Shown here: positions 8,858-17,238 of the stretch, one piece after another | Layout of the letters: each line of letters begins with the position of its first letter | How positions within the stretch are numbered: the first letter of the stretch is position 1 | Source: Armatimonadota bacterium | GTDB taxonomy: Bacteria; Armatimonadota; Fimbriimonadia; Fimbriimonadales; Fimbriimonadaceae | DNA length: 64,000 nt | Assembly: GCA_016223145.1 (NCBI GenBank) | Contig: JACRPN010000008.1 | Span: forward strand, 236,103-300,102 | Reading direction: 5' to 3' | Translations under genes and position numbers: made by a program | The notes under the pieces: generated by a model | What the model was told of the DNA's origin: nothing | The model's database searches: none | What the model saw: the letters and a program-made list of their open reading frames with translations, nothing else

Positions 8858-8883
8858 AAAGCGCTCAAGCCCGCGCACTCCCA
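8858..8883 (-). repeat. REP-like palindrome, degenerate distant copy
   Basis: AAAGCGCTCAAGCCCGCGCA then CTCCCA matches the RAYT-flanking copies in length and in the CGCGCACTCCC head. The stem is damaged. It lies 6 kb from the transposase, showing that the element has spread. Confidence 0.5.
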
Positions 8884-9010
8884 CACCAAGACCTCAAACC
8901 TCGCTTTCCAAACCCTCTTCCGAATTTGGGCTTGTCCCAAGTTCCCAATTTGGGGTGATCGCGGCGACAGGTCGCCTGCTCGACAGCGGCAAAAAGTCAC
9001 CGCCGTCCAG

Positions 9011-9044
9011 ATCATCCGCTTTCAGCAACCTGGAAGCGGATGAT
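9011..9044 (-). terminator. hairpin downstream of the DUF4114-like PEP-CTERM gene
   Basis: Stem ATCATCCGCTT/AAGCGGATGAT (11 bp) with an inner CAG/CTG pair over loop CAAC. It begins 26 bp after the minus-strand stop at 9071, so it most likely ends that transcript. No T-run follows. Confidence 0.5.
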
Positions 9045-9070
9045 CGCTTTCACTATTGGCAGGCTTCTGC

Positions 9071-9598
9071 CTATCGCTTTCGGCGAATGAGCGCCAGACC
9101 GCCAAGGCCAAGAACCATCAGGCTCGCAGGCTCGGGCACGGCCGTATTCGAGAACGAGAAGGTGTGGTCGTCATAGTCCTGGTCGCCACCACCATAGAGG
9201 TCTTCGAAGCCAACCCACGTTTCGCCGGTGTTATTCCAGTTCATGACGATGTTGGCATGCGCCAAGCCGTCCGCGTTTCGGTAGCCACCACCGGTCTTCC
9301 AGTCATCTCCAGTATTCACCACGCGCAGTCGGAAGATCAACTCATCGCCAGCATTGAAGATGCCAAGATCGAAGGTCGTTCCGACCGAGGTCGAGTGGTT
9401 CGGGAAGATCGGCCCCACACCGGCCTGATCGAGATATAGCTCGCTGTCATATCCAGCAGAGCTTCCTTGAAACGTCGCGATGACGTGTCCGGTATTGACA
9501 ACATAGACGCCCTGGCCGATCTGGCCGTAGGCAGCTCCCACTACTCCGAGCGCCAGCGAAAGCGCTAAGGCCCTATTGGCCCTCAATCCAATCTTCAT
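9071..9598 (-). CDS. PEP-CTERM protein with a DUF4114-like domain
   Basis: A 175-residue exported protein with signal MKIGLRANRALALSLALGVV. The ATG at 9598 follows a GGAGCTAAGA ribosome site. The C-terminus VPEPASLMVLGLGGLALI then RRKR is a full PEP-CTERM. The segment WVGFEDLYGGGDQDYDDHTF, ending in SF, matches the DUF4114 pattern (FEDxxxGGDxDYxD), a beta-sandwich domain of secreted proteins with probable calcium ligands in the Asp-rich stretch. The function is unknown. It has its own hairpin terminator and a cluster of GTAT/ATAC half-sites upstream. Confidence 0.85.
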   Translation of the reverse strand: MKIGLRANRALALSLALGVVGAAYGQIGQGVYVVNTGHVIATFQGSSAGYDSELYLDQAGVGPIFPNHSTSVGTTFDLGIFNAGDELIFRLRVVNTGDDWKTGGGYRNADGLAHANIVMNWNNTGETWVGFEDLYGGGDQDYDDHTFSFSNTAVPEPASLMVLGLGGLALIRRKR

Positions 9599-9644
9599 TC
9601 TTAGCTCCTTTGCCCTATATGGCAATCATCGCGCGCATTGCGCG

Positions 9645-9673
9645 AATACGAGTGTATTGTCGCGAGCAATACA
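9645..9673 (-). promoter_or_regulatory. candidate operator, three ATAC/GTAT half-sites
   Basis: AATAC-GAGT-GTATT is followed by GTATTG-TCGCGAG-CAATAC, so the half-site GTAT occurs in alternating orientation three times within 29 bp. It lies about 50 bp upstream of the PEP-CTERM start at 9598. The arrangement suggests a dimeric regulator, but none can be named and chance symmetry is possible. Confidence 0.3.
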
Positions 9674-9795
9674 TTTGTGACAGTCCAGGGCTGTGTGACG
9701 GATAGGCCTAGTACGATCACCAGGTCGGTTCTTTCGACAATGCCCAACGAAAACGGGCCTATCGACCGGAGTCCGGCTGTACCCGGGGGGTATGG

Positions 9796-10341
9796 CTAGC
9801 CGTCGGCCGCCCCCGCTCTCTTCGCCTGCTGCCTTCTGAACCGAGCTCGCCGCACCAGCGGGACCGAGAACATATACATGCCGGAAGAGCCCAAGGTGAA
9901 AAGGCCTAGCGCAACAAGCGGCAGGCCCCAGTCGTGAGTCGGGTCTCCAAAGAGGCTCAGGTCGTGGATGCTCTCGATCAGGTTGTCGTTGCGCCTGCCC
10001 ACCGAGAGCACCTTGCCGGTTCGGGCGTCCACCTGGACCTCGTGGTATCCCTCCTTGCTCATAACCTTGAACAGGTTCTTGGACACGTGCAGCTCAAACC
10101 TGTAGAAGTCCTCGTGGGTCTGGAGCTCCGGGATTCCCACGGCAAAGACCGCCTCGGCCACCTGGCCGATCGGGATCACCTCGTACATATTCGCCAGACT
10201 CTGGCCCTCCTGTGCGGTGGGCTGAATCCAATCAAACCGCTTCTTCAGTGCCAGCAGGAATCCGGTGCAGGCGAGCACGATCAGAAACAGCGAGCAGACG
10301 ATCCCGATCCATCGATGGGTGGCTCGAAGGAAGTGGAACAT
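9796..10341 (-). CDS. PepSY-domain membrane protein
   Basis: A 181-residue inner-membrane protein. ATG 10341 gives MFHFLRATHRWIGIVCSLFL, the typical start of PepSY-associated membrane proteins (short cytoplasmic 'HxxxG' segment then a helix, residues about 11-32). The central region HEDFYRFELHVSKNLFKVMS...VQVDARTGKVLSV is a PepSY-like periplasmic domain ending with the VDxxTGxV strand. A second helix follows at about residues 140-160, and a basic C-terminus finishes it. Relatives include iron-uptake-linked PepSY_TM proteins, though only one PepSY unit is present here. No siderophore genes are nearby, so the role is open. Confidence 0.75.
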   Translation of the reverse strand: MFHFLRATHRWIGIVCSLFLIVLACTGFLLALKKRFDWIQPTAQEGQSLANMYEVIPIGQVAEAVFAVGIPELQTHEDFYRFELHVSKNLFKVMSKEGYHEVQVDARTGKVLSVGRRNDNLIESIHDLSLFGDPTHDWGLPLVALGLFTLGSSGMYMFSVPLVRRARFRRQQAKRAGAADG

Positions 10342-10450
10342 GCTCGATTTTAGCCGACAGGCCATCTGGAAGAGGTCAAAGCGAGGCACTGCGACCCTCC
10401 AGCCTCATGGTTGAAGGGAACGGAGTGCAGAGATAGGGCTCGTTTGAGAC

Positions 10451-10797
10451 TATCGCTTGCGGCGATTCAGCGCCAGACAGTCCATCAACGAATTCCGGTT
10501 CTGCCCCGGAGCCGGAGATCGCGTGGTTCTGAAGCGCCATTTTCGTGGACCGGACCCGTCAAGTGGGTCGCTAGGAACGACAGCCACAAGCATCGGCACC
10601 GGCCGATCTTCATCCAGCGCCCGATCATCCGGGCTTCGAATATGAGGGCGGCGGTACGTAAGCGAACCAGTATTCGAGGTCTCACATCTTCAGCCCAAGA
10701 CTCATGGCTGCGTTGGCGTGGCCAAGGGTGGGCAGAAGCAAGAACGGCAAGACGCAACAAAATGCGCCGCATGGCCGAAGCATGGCATCACTTTCCC
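10451..10797 (-). pseudogene. eroded PEP-CTERM gene remnant
   Basis: Reading the minus strand from 10797 gives a signal-like MLRPCGAFCCVLPFLLLPTL and then a stop after GLKM. Further down, after more stops and a shift, the frame ends LALNRRKR at 10451-10453, as in a PEP-CTERM tail. One frame over just before it lies AEPEFVDGL, which resembles a decayed xPEP motif. The pieces are in the right order and spacing for a small PEP-CTERM protein, but none is decisive. The gene-free region 10342-10911 contains nothing else that I recognise. Confidence 0.3.
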
Positions 10798-10911
10798 CCA
10801 ATTCGTAGCGTGCGAGATAGATTGAGGGCTGAGAACCTCGAGTCGGGAATTCGAGGCACCCCCGACCCGAACTTGCCGATCGGGCCATTGGGTGTGTTCT
10901 CGTATTCAGAC

Positions 10912-11598
10912 CTACATCTTCCCGCTGCTTTCGATCGTGATGAAGAACCCGTTCTTGTTCTTGTGTGAGTAATCGTAGCCGTTGCCCTTGTAGTGGTGGG
11001 TGCTATACGCCAACTCGAAGCCGTCGTTCTTATGGGCGCCCCAATAGACCAGGTTCTTGATAACGCTCGGCTTGCCGTTGGAGCCTTTGTTGCCCACCAG
11101 CTTCACCTCACCCTTGTCGCCCAGCTTGGCGTAGCCGTTGTTGCCGGTTCGCTTCCAGGTGATCGGGGCCTCGTCCATCTTGATGCTCTCCCACTTGACG
11201 GGATAGACCTTTTGGATGAGGAACACGATGGCGTCCTTCTGCTTCTTTGTCGTTCCTTTGTTGAATGTGATGACCGCGCCCTTCATCTGGCCCTTGCTGA
11301 AGTCCCCGCCAAGGTCGCCTGAGAGCCAAACGTACGTGTTGTCCAGGTTCACGTCTCCGACGTTGCCCTTGACGATATGGACGGCATTGTTGAACTCGCA
11401 GAAGGCCTCTCCCTCCGGGCGAGTCGCGAAATAGCACTGGCAGAAGAGGTTACAGGAACAGGCCTCGATGTAATCGGCCTTGATGTGCCACGTGCCCTTC
11501 TTGGCGGGAGCGGCATGCTTGGCGGGTCCCGCCAAAGCGATCAGTGAAATAGCGAAGGTGGCCATGATGAGGCCGGCCCGCGTCGAAACTTGTTTCAT
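10912..11598 (-). CDS. secreted DUF1326 protein
   Basis: A 228-residue exported protein beginning MKQVSTRAGLIMATFAISLI (signal). The ATG at 11598 follows an excellent GGAGG site. After the signal, WHIKADYIEACSCNLFCQCY shows the DUF1326 signature, with Cys residues at CSC...CQC that may bind metal. Further conserved blocks are FNNAVHIVKGNVGDVNLDNT and the C-terminal YSTHHYKGNGYDYSHKNKNG. The molecular function is unknown for the family, and the Cys cluster at the start is the only obvious reactive feature. It sits in tandem upstream of the PEP-CTERM remnant. Confidence 0.85.
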   Translation of the reverse strand: MKQVSTRAGLIMATFAISLIALAGPAKHAAPAKKGTWHIKADYIEACSCNLFCQCYFATRPEGEAFCEFNNAVHIVKGNVGDVNLDNTYVWLSGDLGGDFSKGQMKGAVITFNKGTTKKQKDAIVFLIQKVYPVKWESIKMDEAPITWKRTGNNGYAKLGDKGEVKLVGNKGSNGKPSVIKNLVYWGAHKNDGFELAYSTHHYKGNGYDYSHKNKNGFFITIESSGKM

Positions 11599-11733
11599 CT
11601 TGTGTCCTCCTTGGAATGCCTTTTGGCCGATGGACCACCAGGCATCTTTACAAGAAAGTATATAACGACATTCACTGGAAAGCAAGGAAACTTACCGGGT
11701 TCCCAACAGAACCGGGTTTTGTGGAGCAGGAGG

Positions 11734-12237
11734 CTAGTTGGCAGTCGCAGATTCCGGGTCCCTGAGCGTCCCGCCGGATTCCTCGGCTGCCTTGAGAATG
11801 GCTGGAAGATAAGCGGGCGGCTGATCTCGGAAAGTGAGCAGAATGATCCGATCTTTATCCGGCATGCTCGCGGCGCGCACCCCGGGGACCTTTGTGAGCG
11901 CTGCACGGGTCTTCTCAGCTTGGGCCGCAGACAACTTGTCGTCGACATACTGAAGAGCGAGTCGCGCCTCATAATGGCCGTCTTTGCCCGCAATCACCTT
12001 CAAAATCTGCTGCAAGGAGACCTTATCAGGCGCGAACTTCAGTTCGACGCGTTTCTTGCCTGCGTCTGCCAGCACGACCTCTACCGGTTTGAACTTCGCG
12101 AGGTTGGAGCGGATCGCCTTTTCACACGAAGTGCAACTCATTGCCCCGACGTGAAACGACGCCGACGAGTTTTCGGACCCAACCCAGACTGGAAGGCTCG
12201 AAAGGAGCACGCCAAAGATGACAGCTTTGTGCAGCAT
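11734..12237 (-). CDS. secreted HMA-like (heavy-metal-associated) protein
   Basis: A 167-residue protein with a signal-like start (MLHKAVIFGVLLSSLPVWVG). Residues about 26-95 form an HMA-like ferredoxin fold: FHVGAMSCTSCEKAIRSNLA contains the metal-binding CxxC, followed by VEVVLADAGKKRVELKF and a helix-strand-helix. A second, similar beta-alpha-beta unit without the CxxC follows (RAALTKVPGVRAASMPDKDR). It could act as a periplasmic metal-binding or sensing protein; no transporter is adjacent. It lies 135 bp beyond the DUF1326 start. The HMA call rests on the MxCxxC pattern. Confidence 0.75.
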   Translation of the reverse strand: MLHKAVIFGVLLSSLPVWVGSENSSASFHVGAMSCTSCEKAIRSNLAKFKPVEVVLADAGKKRVELKFAPDKVSLQQILKVIAGKDGHYEARLALQYVDDKLSAAQAEKTRAALTKVPGVRAASMPDKDRIILLTFRDQPPAYLPAILKAAEESGGTLRDPESATAN

Positions 12238-12387
12238 GGCAATAGGTTACACCACAAAGGGCAAGACACATCCATCCATGAGCGCGCATCGGAACACACA
12301 AACGTCCACCGATTGCTCCCTGGTTCGTGCAGGAGCGGAGCCGTCCACCGCAGCAAGGGTCGATGGGCTCTCTGCGAGACGAGCTAT

Positions 12388-13197
12388 TTATCGAAACCGC
12401 CAGATCACGGCTCCAAACTTGTTCAGTCCGTCGGCGGTGAACACCTTCACATGCCCATCGGCGAACACGATCGGCGAGGTTCCGTGGCCCTGCTTGTCGG
12501 CGCCATAGCGGCAGAAGATGGGCTTCAGTTCACGAACCGGCAGGTTTGGCGAGTTCGGATAGTTCTTGTCGTTGGGATCGACGACCAGGTCGCGGTCGCT
12601 GATCAAGGGCAGCCCCTTCAGGTAGTCGCCGTCGGGCGAATTCATGCCGTTGTAGGGATTGAAGACGTAGCCTCGATGCTTACTCGTGGTGTCTCCCTCG
12701 GGGCCGTTCGCGGTTACTGCGAAGAGCCCGGTCCTGGCTGCCTCTTCGGCTTGGGAGAAGTTCACGGCGCTCCGAAATCCCTCCGTGCCTGGGCCCGCAC
12801 TGCCTGGAGTCGCGGTGCTATAAGGGTCCACTCCCGTGGCGTCGCTGTAGCCGATTCCCTGGTGCCTGCGCGAGAACCAGTCCGTGGCAAAACCGGCGTC
12901 TGTGCCTGCCGGGATGAAGATCTCTTTGTTCTTGACGTAAGGATCGAGGATCTGCGTCCAGATCGTGGGCGTCTCGCTCACGACGAACGACCTCATCGTG
13001 GCTGGAGGGAAGTAGTCGTCGTAATCCCCTGCGTACATCATCACCGAGGCTGAGAGTTGGCGCATCTGGGCCAGGGAGCGGGTCTTTTTCGCGGCTTCCT
13101 TGGCGCGTGAGAACACGGGGAACAGGATCGCGGCGAGGATCGCGATGATGGCGATCACGACCAGAAGCTCAATCAGCGTAAAGGCACCTTTCTTCAC
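12388..13197 (-). CDS. type II secretion/type IV-like pseudopilin (DUF1559-type)
   Basis: A 269-residue protein with the type-IV prepilin signature: [20 protein letters not shown] then [12 protein letters not shown]. The G-A|F cleavage site is near residue 5. I chose GTG 13197, which has GGGAG 9 bp upstream and gives a short basic leader; the ATG at 13236 would give an over-long leader. The C-terminal half has the DUF1559 motif with PIVFADGHVKVF near the end, where that family carries an 'xGDGHV' block. These proteins are plentiful in Armatimonadota and Planctomycetes, often with no neighbouring secretion genes, as here. The job of individual copies is unknown. Confidence 0.85.
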   Translation of the reverse strand: MKKGAFTLIELLVVIAIIAILAAILFPVFSRAKEAAKKTRSLAQMRQLSASVMMYAGDYDDYFPPATMRSFVVSETPTIWTQILDPYVKNKEIFIPAGTDAGFATDWFSRRHQGIGYSDATGVDPYSTATPGSAGPGTEGFRSAVNFSQAEEAARTGLFAVTANGPEGDTTSKHRGYVFNPYNGMNSPDGDYLKGLPLISDRDLVVDPNDKNYPNSPNLPVRELKPIFCRYGADKQGHGTSPIVFADGHVKVFTADGLNKFGAVIWRFR

Positions 13198-13396
13198 TGG
13201 GCAACTCCCTATCAATGGCCGAACGGCGATATTCATGATACGTCACACGGTCCGGCAGGGATACCCATAGGGTTTCAGATAGCCCTGAAAGTGGTGATTT
13301 GCAGTCCGGCGGCCCCCTCCTTTGTACTTGTGGGGACCGGACGGGACCCTCCCCGGTATACTACGGCGCACTATTCCTAACCTGGAGAACCCGACT

Positions 13397-15907
13397 TTGC
13401 GCTCACGCAGCTATCTATTTCTTTTCATCGTGCTCGGCCTTGCGGGGCTGTCTGGCTGGCTCTACACCACCCAAAAGGCCCGAATGGGCCTGGACGTCAC
13501 CGGTGGTGTCCAGCTCACCTACCGCATGAAGCTCGAGGAGCTCACCGACGAACAGCGCAAGACCCTGAACATGGATCTGATGGAGAGGATCCTGGCCCAA
13601 CGCATCCAGGGCGCGCTCGGCGTGGTGGACGGCACCGTTCAGCGGAAGGGTACCGACCAGTGGGTCATCGAACTCCCCGGCTTCACCGACATCAAAGAGG
13701 CTGAAAGTCTGCTCGGCAGCACGGCGAAGTTGCAGTATTTTCATGCTAAGACCGTCAGCACGGTTCACGCCCAGCGGCGCTACGAGTCCGACCGCGAGAA
13801 GTTCACCTACAACGGCGGCCCAGCGGAACGCTTCGTCATTCGGGCAACGGGGAAAACGATCGAGCCCAGCATGCCCGAGTACAAGGAGATGATCAAGAGC
13901 TGGGGCACGCCGATCCTTCAGGGTGCGGAACTGGCCTCAGCGAAAGCTCAGCAGAACGGCATCGGCAAGTACATCCCGCAGCTCAACTTCACCAAGGAAG
14001 GCGGCGAGAAGATGCAGCGCTGGTGCTACATCCACCAGAACAAGGGTGAGAACCTCGCGGCGGTGCTCGATGGCGTCGTCCTGAACATCGCCCCCCTCAA
14101 GGACGGCGCGGTCATCAAGGAATCCGGCGTCATTGAGGGCGAATTCGACGCGACCTATGTCACGAAGCTGGTTTCGCTCCTAAACGCGGGCGCTCTTCCC
14201 GTTTCGCTCGAAAAGCTCCACAGCGCGACCGTGGACCCCACCATCGGCAAGCACGCGCTTGAGAAGATCATCACTGCGGGCCAGGTGGCGTTCGGTGTTA
14301 TCGGCGCGTTCTTGGTGGTCTATTACGTGTTCCCGGGCCTGGTGGCGCTCACGGCCCTCCTGCTTTACATCTTGTTCACGCTGACGGCGCTCAAGCTGAT
14401 CGGCGCAACCTTCTCGCTGGCGGCGATTGCGGGATTCATCCTCTCCGTGGGCATGGCTGTCGACGCCAACATCCTGGTGTTTGAACGTCTGAAAGAAGAG
14501 CTTCGCGCAGGCAAGACCCTTCAGGCTTCGATTGACCTCGGGTTCCGGCGCGCCCTGCCGGCGATTTTCGACTCGAACGCTTGTACCATCCTCACGTCCC
14601 TGGTCCTCCTGGCGTTGGGTACCGGCCCAGTCAAGGGGTTCGCGACGACCCTGATCATCGGTGTGGCGATCTCATTGTTCACGGCGGTTACGGTCACCCG
14701 GCTGCTGCTGAACTTCCTCGTGGGATCCGGCCTCGGGGCCAATCCCAAGTGGTACGGCTTGAGCCGGCAGTGGTTCGGTGAGCACCTGGAAGCGGGCGCC
14801 ATGCACAAGCCCCTGGCGATCGTCGAAAAGCGCAACTGGTTCTTTGCCATTTCGATCTTGACGATCATCCCCGGCGCGATCGCGCTGGCGATGGGCGGCA
14901 TCAAGCCGAACGTCGAATTCAGCGGCGGCTACACGGCCAAGTTCAACAACGCTTCGAAGCACTTGACGATGAACCAGGTTCAATCAAGCCTCGAAGCGGG
15001 GGGCATTAAGGGCACCAACATCCGGATCGGCAACGACGGGATCGTGGACTTCCTTGAGGTGACGGCCCCCGGGCAGGCCATTGGAGACAAAACCGACGAG
15101 GCCAAGGCGAAGGTCGCTTCCGCGTCAGGCTACGAGCCAAGCGAGATCATCGAGTTCACCGAGGTCGGCCCGATGGTGCAGGCTGAAACGGTGCGAAACG
15201 CCATTCTTGGCGTGATCTATAGTGCCGCGCTGATCGTGCTCTACTTGGGCATCCGGTTTGGCTTCGCCCTGGGCGGCTTTGCCATTGGCCTTCGATTCAG
15301 TGTCGCCGCGATTGGCGCCATGCTGCACGACGTCCTCGTGGTGCTTGGCCTTGCGGCGATCTTCGGCATGGCGATGGGCTGGGAGATCAGTTCGCTATTC
15401 ATCACGGCGATGCTGACGATGATCGGCTTCTCCACCCACGACACCATCGTCATCTTTGACCGAATTCGCGAGAACCTCCGCCGGCACCTGCCCGGTGAGG
15501 ACATCGGCAACCTGATCAACAAGTCCATCACCCAGTCCATCGCGCGATCGATCAACACGTCCTCGACGGTCATCATGACCCTCATCTGGCTGATCGCCAT
15601 CGGTTCGGCGACAACAGACCTGAAGTTCTTCAACTACGTCATGCTCTTCGGCATCATCTCGGGAACGTACTCCTCGATCTGGAACGCAAGCCCGATCCTC
15701 TATGTGATCGACCGCTGGCTGGCCAAGACGCGCGGCGAGCAGAGCACGCTGCTCGGCATCGCGGCGCACGAACTGGCACGGGCCAAGGTCATGGCGCAGG
15801 ACCAAGACCGGCGTACGAGGGCGCAGTCCGCAGAGGAGCAGTACGGCACGATCAAACGCCGCAGCGGGACCCAGCAGCGCAAGGGCGAACAGCACCTGGA
15901 CGACTAG
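13397..15907 (+). CDS. secDF: protein translocase subunits SecD and SecF, fused
   Basis: An 836-residue fusion of SecD and SecF that drives the proton-dependent late stage of Sec export in the inner membrane. I start at TTG 13397, 9 bp after GGAG, giving MRSRSYLFLFIVLGLAGLSG. The ATG-less extension upstream is not credible. SecD spans residues about 1-470: MGLDVTGGVQLTYRMKLEEL is the P1 start, and FILSVGMAVDANILVFERLK carries the conserved Asp of the channel. SecF follows, with VEFSGGYTAKF and IGFSTHDTIVIFDRIREN (usually Y-S-I/L-N-D in this position, so H for N is a variation). The fusion is known in Bacillus and others. Essential housekeeping; no neighbours are related. Confidence 0.95.
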   Translation: MRSRSYLFLFIVLGLAGLSGWLYTTQKARMGLDVTGGVQLTYRMKLEELTDEQRKTLNMDLMERILAQRIQGALGVVDGTVQRKGTDQWVIELPGFTDIKEAESLLGSTAKLQYFHAKTVSTVHAQRRYESDREKFTYNGGPAERFVIRATGKTIEPSMPEYKEMIKSWGTPILQGAELASAKAQQNGIGKYIPQLNFTKEGGEKMQRWCYIHQNKGENLAAVLDGVVLNIAPLKDGAVIKESGVIEGEFDATYVTKLVSLLNAGALPVSLEKLHSATVDPTIGKHALEKIITAGQVAFGVIGAFLVVYYVFPGLVALTALLLYILFTLTALKLIGATFSLAAIAGFILSVGMAVDANILVFERLKEELRAGKTLQASIDLGFRRALPAIFDSNACTILTSLVLLALGTGPVKGFATTLIIGVAISLFTAVTVTRLLLNFLVGSGLGANPKWYGLSRQWFGEHLEAGAMHKPLAIVEKRNWFFAISILTIIPGAIALAMGGIKPNVEFSGGYTAKFNNASKHLTMNQVQSSLEAGGIKGTNIRIGNDGIVDFLEVTAPGQAIGDKTDEAKAKVASASGYEPSEIIEFTEVGPMVQAETVRNAILGVIYSAALIVLYLGIRFGFALGGFAIGLRFSVAAIGAMLHDVLVVLGLAAIFGMAMGWEISSLFITAMLTMIGFSTHDTIVIFDRIRENLRRHLPGEDIGNLINKSITQSIARSINTSSTVIMTLIWLIAIGSATTDLKFFNYVMLFGIISGTYSSIWNASPILYVIDRWLAKTRGEQSTLLGIAAHELARAKVMAQDQDRRTRAQSAEEQYGTIKRRSGTQQRKGEQHLDD

Positions 15908-15915
15908 CCTCTTAG

Positions 15916-15951
15916 CCCCTCCCTCGTTTTGGTTCGTAAATGAGGGAGGGG
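15916..15951 (+). terminator. hairpin downstream of secDF
   Basis: CCCCTCCCTC and GAGGGAGGGG form a 10-bp stem around a 16-nt loop, 8 bp beyond the secDF stop. It is a good transcript end for secDF, although the trailing sequence (TTGGGGAGG) lacks a T-run. It could also be a dispersed palindromic unit. Confidence 0.4.
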
Positions 15952-16022
15952 TTGGGGAGGGAGACCGTTGCGCCAATGCCGCACAATTCTTGCCTCCCGC
16001 AGCGGGGTAGCCTCTTCTCCCA

Positions 16023-17219
16023 ATGAGCCTCCTTACAGGACTTGACCGCCTGGTGGTTTGCGACTTCCAGAAGCTTACTGGCAAGACGATCGGCGTCGTC
16101 TGCAACCAGGCCACCGTCAATTCCGGGCTCACCCACTTCCTCGACCTCTTGCTCCCTTTGCACCGCCAGGGCAAGCTCAAGGTCGCCGCCGTCTTTGGCC
16201 CCCAGCACGGCCCTTGGGGCGTGCAGCAAGACAACATGATCGAGTGGGAGGGCGGCGTCGATGCTCGGACCGGCCTTCCTTTCTATTCCCTCTATGGTGA
16301 GCGCCGGGAACCGAAGCCGGAATGGTTGGCCGGGCTTGATCTGCTGGCCTTGGACCTTCCCGACATCGGCAGCCGGTACTACACGTTCATCTGGACCCTC
16401 GCGCTGTGCATGAAAGCTTGTGAGTCTCTGGGACTGCCGATCTTGGTGCTTGATCGGCCGAACCCTCTGGGAGGCATCGAGGTGGAGGGGACCGTGGGGC
16501 GGCAGGAGTTCGCCAGCTTCGTGGGGCTGCACCCGCTGCCCATGCGCCACGGGATGACTTTGGGCGAGATCGCCCGGTACCTGCAATCAGAGTTCTATCC
16601 GAGGTCGGTGGTCGAAGTTCTGTCGTTGGAGGGCTGGGACCGTGCGATGCAGTTTGAGGACTTTGGGTCGAACTGGGTCATGCCGTCGCCGAACATGCCA
16701 TCCATCGAAACCGCCCGCGTGTATCCCGGCATGTGCCTGCTGGAGGGCACGAAACTGAGCGAGGGAAGGGGAACGACGCGCCCATTCGAGATCTTCGGCG
16801 CACCGGGTTTCGATGGATGGAAGCTGGCCGAAGAGCTCGACGGCCTAGGCCTGTTGGGGTGTCTGTTCAGGCCGATGTCATTCCAACCGACGTTCCAAAA
16901 GTTCGCTGGCCAGGCGTGTCAGGGGGCCTTTTTGCACGTGACAGATCGCATGGCCTTCAGGCCGGTACTGACGGCGGTGGCCGCGTTGCAGGCTTGCCTG
17001 CGGCAGTGGCCCAAGGGGTCCAGCTTCTGGCGCAAGCCGCCCTACGAGTATGAGTTCGAGAAGCTGCCGTTCGACATCCTGGCGGGGAACGCGTGGCTGA
17101 GGGAGGCAATCGAGGCTCAGACGCCGCTTATCGAGATTACTGAACGGATGAGGGCGGAGTGTGCTGCCTTCGAGCCGCAGCGCCAACGTGCACTTGCCAT
17201 TGGGGAGAGCAGAAGTTAG
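16023..17219 (+). CDS. namZ: exo-beta-N-acetylmuramidase NamZ-like (DUF1343)
   Basis: A 398-residue protein of the DUF1343 family, whose characterised members (NamZ) remove MurNAc from the non-reducing end of peptidoglycan fragments. Conserved blocks seen here are IGVVCNQATV near the start, the AAVFGPQHGPWGV block, DLPDIGSRYYTFIWTL (catalytic-side D and R), LVLDRPNPLGG, then LPMRHGMTLGEIA, and the late VYPGMCLLEGTKLSEGRGTT. No signal peptide is evident, so it would act inside the cell on imported fragments unless exported another way. The PhyH gene follows after 19 bp. Confidence 0.85.
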   Translation: MSLLTGLDRLVVCDFQKLTGKTIGVVCNQATVNSGLTHFLDLLLPLHRQGKLKVAAVFGPQHGPWGVQQDNMIEWEGGVDARTGLPFYSLYGERREPKPEWLAGLDLLALDLPDIGSRYYTFIWTLALCMKACESLGLPILVLDRPNPLGGIEVEGTVGRQEFASFVGLHPLPMRHGMTLGEIARYLQSEFYPRSVVEVLSLEGWDRAMQFEDFGSNWVMPSPNMPSIETARVYPGMCLLEGTKLSEGRGTTRPFEIFGAPGFDGWKLAEELDGLGLLGCLFRPMSFQPTFQKFAGQACQGAFLHVTDRMAFRPVLTAVAALQACLRQWPKGSSFWRKPPYEYEFEKLPFDILAGNAWLREAIEAQTPLIEITERMRAECAAFEPQRQRALAIGESRS

Positions 17220-17238
17220 TCGGTAGACTCTGCCCACC

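Larger units (their letters stand above)
8740..9070. other. intergenic stretch with repeats
   Basis: 331 bp without a gene. It contains a fifth, degenerate REP-like copy (8858-8883), a TTGGG/CCCAA short hairpin near 8930 and the strong hairpin at 9011-9044. No open frame here has family support. Confidence 0.5.

Noticed and set aside
12138-12356. Short minus-strand frame before the HMA-like gene
   Set aside because: It overlaps the gene's start and lacks a signal or motif; likely a shadow.
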